DNA of 64,000 nt. It comes from Neostapfia colusana. Its lineage: Eukaryota > Streptophyta > Magnoliopsida > Poales > Poaceae. The stretch covers positions 92,492,780 through 92,556,779 of the forward strand of contig JASWHV010000009.1 of assembly GCA_030760725.1 (NCBI GenBank), read 5' to 3'. How positions within the stretch are numbered: the stretch's first letter is position 1; the number at the start of each line of letters is the position of its first letter. Shown in pieces: positions 51,493 through 61,973 of this stretch. Below the pieces are notes generated by a model. That model saw only the letters and a program-made list of their open reading frames with translations. It did no database searches and had not been told where the DNA came from. The translations under genes were made by a program, and so were the position numbers.

Positions 51493-51775
51493 TGAAAGTG
51501 CATCTAGGCCTCCCCGTCTGGGTTTTGGTTGATTAATGACAAATAATTAAAGAGCTAATCATTTTGACAACAATGAATGCAGATTTGTGAAGAATAAAAA
51601 ATGGATGTGGATCCGTCAAAGAAAAAGGATAAGGCTACATTGAAACCTATTTAGTGTTAGAACTTCTATTTTTACTTGAGTATAGGAACACCACACTATT
51701 AAGAGGTATACGACATAGATTGTAGTCAAAATGGTCAAGAATCAATCCATAGAAGTTTACACGCGTCAAACAAAA
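51493..51775 (+). repeat. Copia 5' LTR, first part
   Basis: TGAAAGTGCATCTAGGCC followed by GGGTTTTGGTTGATTAATGA is the familiar start of SIRE-type LTRs in grasses. It is cut at 51775 (CAAAA, 51771-51775 being the guest's target duplication). Confidence 0.8.
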
Positions 51776-54700
51776 TGTCACACCCGGTTTCTACGAAGAA
51801 CAACCGAGTGAATATCACATGTATGCCAGGATCATTTTCTCATACATGGGACAACAAATAGTGAAGCATCATCATATTACAAACCAGGTGTCGAATATAA
51901 ATAAGTCTTACATAGCATAAGTCTCGATGGACGATAATAAGTTCATAACATGTAAATAAAACAGCAGCGGAATATAAATCTTGTGGGCTCCGTCAGAGGC
52001 GTTGCCCGGGGGACTCCATGAACCTAGAATCCTTCTTCGGGTCCGAAGTCTTGGTCATTGAACAACACATCATCCCCTTGACCTGAGCAGCAATTTAAAC
52101 CAACAAATATGCAAGTTTGAGTACCGTTGGTACTCAGCATGTGTGGGAAAGTAATGTCATGCATGGCTAGAGCAAGGAGAGGTTGAACTCATGGTTAAAG
52201 CACTACGCAATTAATACCTATCACCTTAGCTTATTAAGCACCTACATTACTACACAGGTGAAATGGTCCCAATCCCTTAACCCATCATCAATATCAAGTA
52301 AACATAGTCTCATCTCCAATGTTAAGCTTCCCGCTTAACGTCCACAACTTCCCAATCCATCATCCTCTAATCATGAATAAGTCCAAGCCGCTCTTGATCG
52401 TGAGCACGACTGTCATGACAATTTTGACTCTGCAGAGTTTGCACCACTGTACCCACATGTAGTGATTTCATCCCCCGTTGCCGGGTGGACTAAAAGTACC
52501 TCCATTATGCCAGTGGCCGCGAACCACATTCACACTTCCCAGGTGTGTAGCCAGGAGATCACTACGAGGCCTTTACAAAGGGATTCCCGACGAGCGTGGG
52601 CCCACTGAGGTTTCACCCCTAACAGCATACAAGAGGCTCCAACCCCGCTGCAGTGGCCCCCTCTTGAGCCTTGCGGTTCATATGGTGGTCCAACTGACAC
52701 CTATTCCCCGCACCATCACTCATACTATGCCGGAGATACAACTAATTAATTGGCCAAGCTGCCCCATCTCAGCATGTGGTTGGCACGGTAAAGCCAGGTT
52801 ACATGCTCCATGAACCGGTCCTTAGGATCCAGGCAAGTACTAAACACAAACCCGATTCTCGTGCACACAACACCAACCAAATCATCCAACTTGCCTCGAT
52901 CCCTACCTCTACATAACTCATAATGTCTCATTCAAGAGTAAGGTAAATAAGTTGATGATCTCATATCCCACATCCCATTCTAAGCATGGCTAAGCATAAG
53001 CATATAAATAAATGACATAATAAAATAAATCCCAACCCAGGCTACAAGGAAATAAGATAATAAAAATCTAGGGAAACTTCCTAGCTTGGGTATCATATTT
53101 TAAATTGACAATGCAATTAAATTCTAACTACACATCCTAGTATAGGATCAAAGAGGTCAAGGACACTTGCCTTCTTCCTGCTGCTCTGGGAATGGAAAGT
53201 CTTGGTCTTGGAAAGGGAGAACTTGCTCTGGAGCAGGTTCTACTCATGCCAATACACATAGCAAAAGAAAACAACAATCCATAAGCCATAGTTCACACTT
53301 TCACTCATGCAAACCACACTTACATACATACTAAAGTCATTCACATGTTTAGGTGTTATGGTTACCCTAGATGTGTTGATTTTTGGCCTACATGCACTTT
53401 TAAACATATATATACATATATATATAAATATTATTTCTAACTTTTGTATTCAGATTTCTAGTTACACACTATATATTAATTTCCCATTTGAACAAATTCT
53501 CTATATTTAATTAATACACTCCTTAGCCACAAAATTTGCATGAAAGAAAGTTTCCTACTTCAAATAGGTTTTCAGATCTTCTTCAATATCTAAATTTGAA
53601 GTTTTGAAAATAAAGACCTCATTTATCATTTTATAATTATGCATACCTATTTTCCTATATTTTCAGATTTATTTTCTATGACTAAAAGTGAACTTTACTA
53701 TTAAAGTAGTAAGACATATCACCTAAACAGAATAGGTTCTGATATAAAATGTTCAATAAAATATTTTTGAACTTCCTCTCTGATGTGAAACAATTTAAAT
53801 CTATTTTACTAGTTTTTAGAATTATTTCCTAGCCTAAAATGTGTCTCTAGTGATAATAAAAATGAGCAACACTTAGGCAGATTTTATTTCAGCCTAAAAT
53901 CTATTTTTGACTCATTCTAAAGTTTTCCAAGTGCTAGGAGAGTTTAAATTTGCATTTGCACATGTGTTTGCCTCACCTTTTAAATTTAAATCCTAGTCAC
54001 ATATTCAAATTTCTGAATTTAATATCCTATAGGGTCTAAAAGGCAAATCCACCCTACTACAGGGTTTAATTTACTATTTCCTAAATTTTCAGGGGCCTAA
54101 TTACACATAACAGAGGGGGTTTTCCTAATTTTTATTAAGTCCAGGGTTAAAACTGATTTTTTGAATGAATTTACATGAATTTCTAAAGGTCCAGGGGCTA
54201 GATCAGAAGTTTCCGGGGCTAGCTCATGTTTTCTGAGATCCCCAGGGGGTAGCGCGTAAGAATCCCGGCCTTTATAACGCGGGGCTGATGTGGGCCGTTG
54301 GATTTAAAACAGACGGCTTAGATTAGATTGCCGAAACGGTACGTGTCGATTTAATTTCTACCGTGCGATTTAAAATAGACGACCCTCAAGGGGCCACGTC
54401 GCCCTGGCCGGAGCCAGCCCGCGCGCGCGGCGGCGGGGGGCGGCGATCTCGCCTGCGCAGCCTCGGCTTTTGCCGCTACACTCTAGAACTCACATCTTTT
54501 TGCACGTATCAGCTGCAGAGGGGTAGGGGATGCTCACCTAGGGATTTTCCTGCACTCGGAGGCCCTGGAAGTCGGTCGGCGGCGAGCTTCAACGGAGATG
54601 GTCTTCGGTGCACGTCGAAGTGGCAGTTGGGGCGCAAGACACGTCGTTTCCTTCACCTGCAGGGCTCCCCGGCGGCAGTGGAACATGATCAACACGTTAG

Positions 54701-55204
54701 ATCAGGAAATTTGAGCAAGGACGAAGGAAATCGGCGGTAGAAGCTTCGGTTCTCACCGGAGAGAAAAATGGCAGATCGGGGAGGAAAAAGGGGCGGATTT
54801 CGGCGTTTAAATGGACGGGGGAGGGCGGCGGTCTATTGAGATCACGTTGGGGCGTCCGGGACCGGAAATCGGGGCTGGGAGCGCTGGTTCCGGGGGTTGG
54901 TTTCGATCGGGCGCGAGAGAGAGACCGGGGTCGGTTGGAGCGCGCTGGGGAAGAAGATGACGGCGGGCCCTGCGCGTCAGAGAGAGGTAGAGAGGGGCGC
55001 GGGTTTGGGCTGGCTGGCGCGCGGTCTTGGGCCGGCTGGCGGGTTTCGGCCCACCGGCCGGTTTTGGTTTTCTTTTTCTTTTTCCTTTTCCTTTTTCTGG
55101 TTTGATTCAAATCTAAATTCCAGTTTGAATTTGAATTTCTACACCACATGCAATATGTCCAAAAATTTTAAATTCCCCTCTTTAGCAGGTTTTGGGGTGT
55201 TACA
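51776..55204 (-). repeat. Gypsy 3' LTR, 3.43 kb
   Basis: On the minus strand it starts TGTAACACCCCAAAACC and ends ACCGGGTGTGACA. The polypurine tract (minus strand, TTAAGGGGGGTAGAGC, 55205-55220) adjoins it. GC-rich 54370-55070 contains overlapping open frames with no domain. The outer 607 bp repeat at 56820-57431. Confidence 0.88.
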
Positions 55205-55249
55205 GCTCTACCCCCCTTAAAAGAAATCTCGTCCTCGAGATTGGTGATT

Positions 55250-56917
55250 CTAGGAAAACAATTCCGGAAACTGTGCCTTAAGCTCGTCTTCTCGCTCCCA
55301 TGTGGCTTCCGCTTCCGAGTGATGCTTCCACTGCACCTTGCACATACGGATTCTTTTATTTCTTGTGAGGCGTTCCATTGTCTCCAAAATCTTGACCGGT
55401 TGTTCGGCATAAGAAAGATCCTCTCGTACATCCACCTCATTCATGGGTAACATTTCTTCGAGCGTTCTTAAACATTTCTTGAGCTGTGACACATGGAATA
55501 CATTGTGCACATCTGATAAGCGAGCCGGTAGTTCTAGCTGATATGCCACTTCGCCTTTCCTCTCCAGAATCGGAAAGGGTCCGATGTATCACGGTGATAA
55601 TTTCCCCTTCACCTTGAACCAATGAAGTCCTCGGATAGGGAACACCTTGAGATAGACATAGTCCCCCACGTTGAAAACAAGCTCTCTTCTCCGTACATCG
55701 GCATAGCTCTTTTGTCGGGTCTGTGCTGTCCTCAAATTGTTGCGGATTTCCCTCACTTTCGCCTCGGCTTCTTGTAGTACCTCGGGCCCAAACACTTTAC
55801 TTTCCCCTGTTTGGTTCCAAAATGGTGGAGTTCTGCACTTCCTCCCATACAAAGCCTCAGATGGTGACATCTTCATACTAGCCTGATAGCTGTTGTTATA
55901 GGAGAACTCCGCATACGGTAAGTTCTTATCCCAACTCCTATTGTTCTTGAGTGCACAAGCTCTCAGCATATCCTCAAGGATCTGATTGGTTCTTTCCGTC
56001 CGCCCGTTAGTCTGGGGGTGATAGGCAGAACTAAAATTTAGATGAGTTCCCATGGTTTCATGTAACTTCTGCTAGAACCTTGAGGTGAACTATGTCCCTC
56101 AATCTGACACTATCTTATTTGGCACTCCATGAAAACACACGATCCTTGACATGTACAATTCCGCCAATTTGGATCCGCTGTAGCTTTCTTTCACGGGGAT
56201 GAAATGAGCTACCTTGGTTAGCCTGTCGATGGTGACCCATATCGAATCATATCCCGACTGGGTCCTGGGTAGTCCCACTATGAAGTCCATACCTATTTCT
56301 TCCCATTTCCATTTAGGCACTTTGAGTGGATGCAATAGTCCCGCGGGTCGTTGATGTTCTGCTTTCACCAACTGACATGTGTCACATAGGGCAACATGTT
56401 CCGCGACATCTCGCTTCATGCCATACCACCAATATCTGCTCTTGAGGTCATGATACATCTTCGTACTCCCAGGATGAATGGAATAGTCGGAATCATGAGC
56501 TTCCTTCAAAATCAATTCACGAATCTCCTTCACTTTAGGCACACAGATTCTTTTCCCATGCCACACCGTACCTTGTTCATCCTCTCTGAACCCAGGGGCT
56601 TTATTTTCTTTGATGAGTTCTCTAATCTCTTGTATCTTCTCGTCATTCTTCTGACCGTTGCGTATGTCTTGCTCTAATATGGAGTCCACTTCCATGGCGA
56701 TGGCCTCACCACTATTTACCAGACATAGATTGAGTTTTGCAATCTCTTCCTTCAATTCTGTAGGCATGTCCTTTGAACTCAACATGTTGACCTGCACCTT
56801 CCGGCTTAAAGGATCTGCGATGGTCTTCGGTGCACGTCGAAGTGGCAGTTGGGGCACAAGACACGTCGTTTCCTTCACCTGCAGGGCTCCCCGGCGGCGG
56901 TGGAACGTGATCAGCAT
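55250..56917 (-). pseudogene. Gypsy integrase with chromodomain, minus strand
   Basis: Minus-strand order: IADPLSRK (RNase H end, near 56810), IRELILKEAHDS, then SIHPGSTKMYHDLKSRYWW and CDTCQLVKAEHQ (HHCC finger). Next come MDFIVGLPRTQSGYDSIWV and AYHPQTNGRTERT (catalytic core), AYQLELPARLSDVHNVFHVS, and VQWKHHSEAEATWERE (chromodomain, near 55290-55340). Stops or frame changes lie near 56060-56100 and 55590. The N-terminal 30 residues of the open frame are LTR-derived. The chromodomain would target chromatin. Confidence 0.85.
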
Positions 56918-57431
56918 GTTAGATCAGGAAATTTGAGCAAGGATCGAAGGAAATCAGCGGTAGAAGCTTCGATTCTCACCGGAGAGAAAAATGGCCGATC
57001 GGGGAGGAAAAAGGGGCGGATTTCAGCGTTTAAATGGACGAGGGATGGCGGCGGTCTGTTGAGATCACGTTGGGGCATCCGGGACCAGAAATCGGAGCTG
57101 GGAGCGCTGGTTCTGGGGGTTGGTTTCGATTGGGCGCGAGAGAGACCGGGGTCGGTTGGGGCGCGCGGGGGAAGAAGATGACGGCGGGCCCCGCACGTCA
57201 GAGAGAGGGGGAGAGGGGCGCGGGTTTGGGCTGGCTGGCGCGCGGTCTTGTGCCAGCTGGCGGGTTTTGGCCCACTGGCTGGTTTTGGTTTTCTTTTTCT
57301 TTTTCTTTTTCCTTTTCCTTTTTCTGGTTTGATTCAAATCTAAATTCCAGTTTGAATTTGAATTTCTGCACCACATGCAATACGTCCAAAAATTTTAAAT
57401 TCCCCTCTTTAGCAGGTTTTGGGGTGTTACA
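56820..57431 (-). repeat. 5' LTR remnant of the minus-strand gypsy
   Basis: It repeats 54598-55204 closely, from TGGTCTTCGGTGCACGTCG to GGGGTGTTACA. Both the pol side and the LTR side share GATGGTCTTCGG-like bases at the junction, so a short homology may have guided the deletion. Confidence 0.85.
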
Positions 57432-57436
57432 CAAAA

Positions 57437-58793
57437 TGATTGAAAAGAAGTGCACAGTCAAAAACCCGGACATATCCAGGACAAAATAAGGATAAGTAGT
57501 TACTAGAGTGTGGGACTTGTCTGGGCATTAGGTCTGGACATGTCCAGACTGCCAGCCTTATCTGGAAGAAGCCACGGAAAAGTAGTTTCTAGGGTACCGG
57601 ACTTGTCCGGACCCGGGTCCGGACATGTCCAAATTTTGCAGACTGTCCGAATTATCCTTTGAAAAAGTGGTTTATAGAGTCCCAGAAGCTTGTCTAGAAG
57701 TCCAAGGCTTGGATTTGTCCGAAGTCCAGACATGTTCGGAACCATATGCGGACAAGTTGTCTCTGGAGCCCCAGACATGTTCGGATCATATAGCGGACGA
57801 ATCCGGACATCCGGACTTTGCTGGATAAGGACACGGAAAAGTAGTTACAGGAACGACAGACTTGTCTGAAACCTATTCCGACATGTCCGGGCATGAAAAC
57901 TTTTTGAATTCATATGACCGTTGAGTGGGGACATGACATGTCAGTGCGTGGACCTCAAATCTAGACTTGTAACCCCGTACATGTCCAGACATTTATGGCT
58001 GGCAACAGTAATGTTTCATGGATTCTATAAAAGGAACGCTCTCGTCCCCATTTTGAAAAAACAGAACTCAAGCATTGTCACAAGCACTCCTGAGCCATTC
58101 TAGTCCATTCTCTCACCCTCTTGCACACAAAGTTAATTGTTAGTGAAGGTTAGATTTCATGAGTGCTTTGGAGTAAAGAGCACTTAGTGATTGAGCCTTG
58201 ATTCGGGTTTTCATTGTTGTCTTTTGTTCGGATTTGTTACTCTTGGGGATTCATCCCCTAGACGTCTAGGTGTCACGCGGAGGCTCCCAAGTTGTGGTGA
58301 GACTCGAAAGTTCGTATTACTCTTGTGATTGTTAGTGGATAGACCAAGTTTGATCTTTGTGATCACTTGGTGAAGATAAAGATTGAGAGAAACCTGGTCC
58401 TTCATAGACCCCTCAACGGAGACGTAGGTTCCTTTGTGGAACCAAACTTCAGTGAAAAATTCTTGTGTCCATTGTCCACTTATTTACTTGCTTCTCGTCA
58501 ATGTCGCATATTAGGGTTTAATACACAACTTGCTATACTTTTGTTATATCAAATATTTTGTGCACCCTTAGGCTTCCAATAAATTGTGATAAGTATTTAA
58601 CATATTTTACTTGCACTAGTTCAAAATAATTGTGCTAGGAATCGTCAAAACACGTTAATTAAAAGTTTCACTACGTTGACCCGGACTAGTCTAGACTTTG
58701 ACCCCAGACAAGTGTGGACTTTGTCTATTTTTTTTTGAATTAACTGTGTTTGAAATTTTATTAGCCTATTCACTACCTTCTAGGCAACTTTCA
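57437..58793 (+). repeat. Copia 5' LTR, second part with tandem repeats
   Basis: This continues from 51775. Between ~57490 and ~57900 it consists of diverged units of ~85 bp beginning AAAGTAGTTTCTAG (57495, 57581, 57664, 57837). Most carry a palindrome of the type GGACATGTCC. TCTATAAAAGG near 58024-58034 is the likely TATA box. It ends CTTTCA at 58793. Confidence 0.8.
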
Positions 58794-58795
58794 AT

Positions 58796-58808
58796 TGGTA
58801 TCAGAGCC
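58796..58808 (+). promoter_or_regulatory. Primer binding site of SIRE-like copia
   Basis: TGGTATCAGAGCC starts two bases after the LTR end, complementary to initiator Met tRNA. Confidence 0.9.
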
Positions 58809-58846
58809 AAACCCTCTATTTAGGGGCTTAACCGCTCAGAGAGTTC

Positions 58847-60081
58847 ATGGGAGACACAAATGCGAACAACCAAAGCAAGAAACCAAGCACTCAAGTCGAT
58901 CGCGGACAAGTCGACTCACCTCGCTCTTATACACTTGAGGGTGAGGACGAAGTCAACTCCGTCACGCCATTCGTGAGAAGAAGACATGAAAAAGCAAGAT
59001 CATGCTTTGATGCCTCAAGTGATGAATATAAAGAGGTGGAGCGCCTTATGGCCTTGATGAAGAAAAAGAAAAAAAAAGAAGAAAAAAAAGAAGAAGGAGG
59101 AGGAGGAGTCAAAGGACTTCTCCTGGTATCCTTTCAACTATGAGCACTTAAATACAAATACTTTCTTTCTATTCCTGTTGGCAAGCCCCCCACCTTGATG
59201 GATTAAATTACACAATGTGGAGATATAATATGAAATTGCACCTAATCTCTCTTCACCTCGGACTTTGGAGCATTGTATGTACATGTGTAGAAATTCCGTA
59301 AGATGATGAAGAGCTCACTCTGGATCAAGAGCAACAAATCCATTGCAATGCTCAATTCGCAGCTGTAATCATCTCATCGTTGCCCAAGGAAGAATTTCAC
59401 AAGGTGGATGGGTTGGAGACTGCAAAGGACATTTGGGACATCCTCAAGGTTGCACATGAGGGTACCAAATCTATCCGTGAGGCCAAGATAGAGATGATTG
59501 AGGGGGAGCTTGGAAGGTTTGCAATAGAGGATGATGAAACTCCTCAAGAAATGTACAACCGGCTTAAAGTTCTCATCAACAAAAGTCGAGCATATGGTTG
59601 CAAGAAATGGACCGTCCATGAAGTAGTTAAAAGTATGATTAGGGCCTTCATGGTGCAAAACCTCACACTTTGCACTTTGATACGAGAAAGTCCAAACTTC
59701 AATGCCATGACTCCTGATGAAGTCCTTGGAAAGTTTGTCAACCATGAGAGGATGGAGAAAGAAGCCAAACATGTGAAGGACATGTACAAGGCAACCTCAT
59801 CCAAGAAGCATGACATCACTCTCAAGGCGTCCAAGAAATTAAAAGGCAAGAAAGTGAAAGAACAAAACTCAAGTAAAGAGAGTGATGATGAAAGCTCAAT
59901 GGATGATGAAGAAATGACACTCTTCATTAGAAAATTCAAGAAGATGATGAAAAAGAAAAGGAGAACAAATTCTGAGAACAAGTCCAAGGAAAAGACAAAG
60001 TACAAGATAAAAAGGGCTTGCTATAATTGTGGCAAGTATGAGCATTACATCGCTAATTGCCCATATAAAAAGAAAGATTAA
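58847..60081 (+). pseudogene. Copia gag (UBN2) with zinc knuckle
   Basis: A start at 58847 opens with MGDTNANNQSKK and runs into a lysine/glutamate-rich stretch to 59143. After a damaged part, the long frame 59380-60081 has KEEFHKVDGLETAKDIWDIL, EIGRFAIEDDE-like and ALMPDEVLGK-like capsid blocks. It ends with the knuckle CYNCGKYEHYIANC (near 60020-60061). Frames change around 59100-59380. Confidence 0.82.
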
Positions 60082-60398
60082 GATGATGGCAAGAAAAAAA
60101 AGATAGAAATAAGGTTTCAAGACAAGAAGACTCTCTAAAAAAAGAAATTCTTCGGGGCTGCTCACATTGGAGAGGAGGGGAACTACAATGATGAGAGGTC
60201 CTCATTAGAAGATGAAGAAGTGGCTAACATAGGCATCAACAAGCATTCAAGCAAAAAGGTGCTATTGACCAATCGAGGTGATTGGAAGAAGTAAAATCAC
60301 ACTTGTCTCATGGCTAAGGAGACAACGCGTAAGGTAAACCCAAACACTCCTCTAAGTCCACTACTAGTGATAACACTTGTGATAGTAGTAGTAACGAT

Positions 60399-61256
60399 GT
60401 GGAGTTCATGTTTAAGGAGATGAGTAAAAAGACCATTTCTAAAATGGAAAGTCTAATGGAACAAGTATTTGACATGGAAGAGATTCTTGACAAGCAAGAA
60501 GGACTACCCATCCTTGAGAAGGAGAAAAACCTTGAACTTGAGATGTTACTGAAAGTTGAAAAAGAGAAAAGTAGCAAACTAGACTTAGAACTTGCATCAT
60601 GCAAGGATACATGTTCAATTCTCAAGAGATCAAATGTTGCTCTTCAAGGTGAAATTGAGAATTTGTCAAAAACTCACAAATCACTTGAACTGCAATTTGA
60701 GATTCTCATGTATAGTGCCTCATCTTCTAAAAGTTCACTAAAACCTACTAGGTACTCCACCAATAAAACTTGTGATTGTGCAAAATTGATAATTAACTTG
60801 AATGAGCAACTTAAGGCGGCTCAAAGCAAAACTGAAACCAAGAAAGAAATCTTTGATAAGGAGAAGCTCAAATATTCAAGAAGTGCATATTTGAACTCTA
60901 GATCTCCTCTAATCAAAGAAGGCCTTGGCTATGTTAGAGGTGGCAAGCAAAATACAATAGTTATAAAGAACAATAAGGAATGCCTTATTTTTGTTAAGGA
61001 AGGCTCTTACAAAAATGTGAAATTAGATAAGTCTACTCATGCAAATGCTTGTTTTGTCTCCACTACGTCATTTCATGACTTTGATGCGACTTATGTGCTA
61101 ATGAGAAATAAATTTGGTAAAATTATTGCAAAATATGTTGGGCCACACCACAAGAAATCAAGAATTTATGTGTGGGTGCCCAAATCACTTGTGACTAACA
61201 TGAGAGGACCCAAACAAATATGGTACCTAACGCCAAGGCTTAATTTGTTTTTGTAG
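60399..61256 (+). pseudogene. Copia coiled-coil region between gag and protease
   Basis: This 285-residue open frame is rich in K, E and L with heptad-like spacing (KTISKMESLMEQVFDMEEIL, ILEKEKNLELEMLLKVEKEK), as expected for the long coiled coil of SIRE-type elements. It then continues to KSRIYVWVPKSLVTN before the protease. Function in the particle is inferred. Confidence 0.75.
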
Positions 61257-61269
61257 GCATATTCCTCCA

Positions 61270-61973
61270 GTGGGTCAAAATGTGTACTAGATAGTGGATG
61301 CACAAACATATAATCGGAGAAAGGGAGATTTTCATTGCGATGAGGAAAATGATGATCCAAGTGAAAGCAACTCTTTTGGCTACAATAGTCAAGGAAGAGT
61401 GCTTGATATTAGTAAAATTGCTATCTACTCCCAACATTCAATTTCTCATGTTTTGCATGTAGAGTCTCTTGACTACAATTTGTTGTTCATATCACAACTT
61501 TCTGAGAAGGGTACAATTGTATGCTTACAAATAAGGTGTGACTGCTTTTAGAAGAAGTGATGACTCATTACATTTAAGGGCATGTTAAAGGGGAAACTTT
61601 ATCTTGTGGATTTTACCACGGATAAAGCTCGACTTGACACATGCTTAATTGCAATACTAACATGGGTTGGTTGTGGCATAGGAGACTAGCCCATGTTGGT
61701 ATGAGGAACTTAAAAAAACTTCTAAAAGGCGATCACATTCTAGGACTAACCAATGTTTTATTTGAGAAAGATAGGCCTTGTAGTGTATGTCAAGCTGGAA
61801 AACAAATTGGAGCACCACATACTGCAAATAATGTGATGACTGCAACAAGACCCTTGGAGTTGCTTCATATGGATCTTTTTGGTCCCATTGCTTACATAAG
61901 AATAGGCGGTAACAAATATGGTCTTGTTATAGTTGATGAGGGCCCCATTGCTTACATAAGCATAGGCGGTAAC
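61270..61973 (+). pseudogene. Copia protease, pre-integrase and start of integrase, cut
   Basis: VLDSGCTNI (protease, near 61288) is in a shifted frame. FGYNSQGRVLDISKIAI and LDYNLLFISQLSEKG follow. The pre-integrase WLWHRRLAHVGMRNLKKLL...CSVCQAGKQIG lies at ~61667-61810. MDLFGPIAYIRIGGNKYGLVIVD (near 61869-61937) opens the integrase core, and the LTR at 61974 ends it. Several frame changes are present. Confidence 0.83.
61881..61973 (+). repeat. 60-bp duplication ending at the LTR insertion
   Basis: GGTCCCATTGCTTACATAAG (61881) recurs as GGCCCCATTGCTTACATAAG (61941), both followed by ATAGGCGGTAAC, exactly 60 bp apart. The second copy stops at the LTR boundary, so part of it may lie beyond the insertion. 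Confidence 0.85.

Larger units (their letters stand above)
51776..57431 (-). mobile_element. Gypsy (Tekay-like) element, minus strand, with collapsed 5' side
   Basis: Perfect CAAAA duplications (51771-51775, 57432-57436) flank it. On the minus strand: a 612-bp 5' LTR remnant (57431-56820), then directly the end of RNase H and the integrase with chromodomain (56819-55250). A polypurine tract and a full 3.43-kb 3' LTR (55204-51776) follow. The rest of the 5' LTR, primer site, gag, protease and RT are missing, consistent with one large internal deletion whose junction is at 56819/56820. Confidence 0.9.
51493..61973 (+). mobile_element. SIRE/Maximus-like Ty1/copia element, interrupted twice
   Basis: The 5' LTR starts TGAAAGTGCATCTAGG (51493). 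It is split by a gypsy at 51776-57431, resumes at 57437 and ends CTTTCA at 58793. With the guest removed the LTR is ~1.64 kb. Primer site, gag, coiled-coil region, protease and integrase start follow on the plus strand. At 61974 another giant LTR interrupts the integrase. RT, RNase H and the 3' LTR must lie outside the window. Confidence 0.85.

Noticed and set aside
54697..55149. 150-residue minus-strand ORF and overlapping frames in the gypsy LTR
   Set aside because: Low-complexity LTR sequence (repeated at 57065-57376) with overlapping frames on both strands.
57490..57900. CRISPR-like array
   Set aside because: Units are diverged, spacers are not unique, and the sequence is inside a plant LTR. 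It is a minisatellite.
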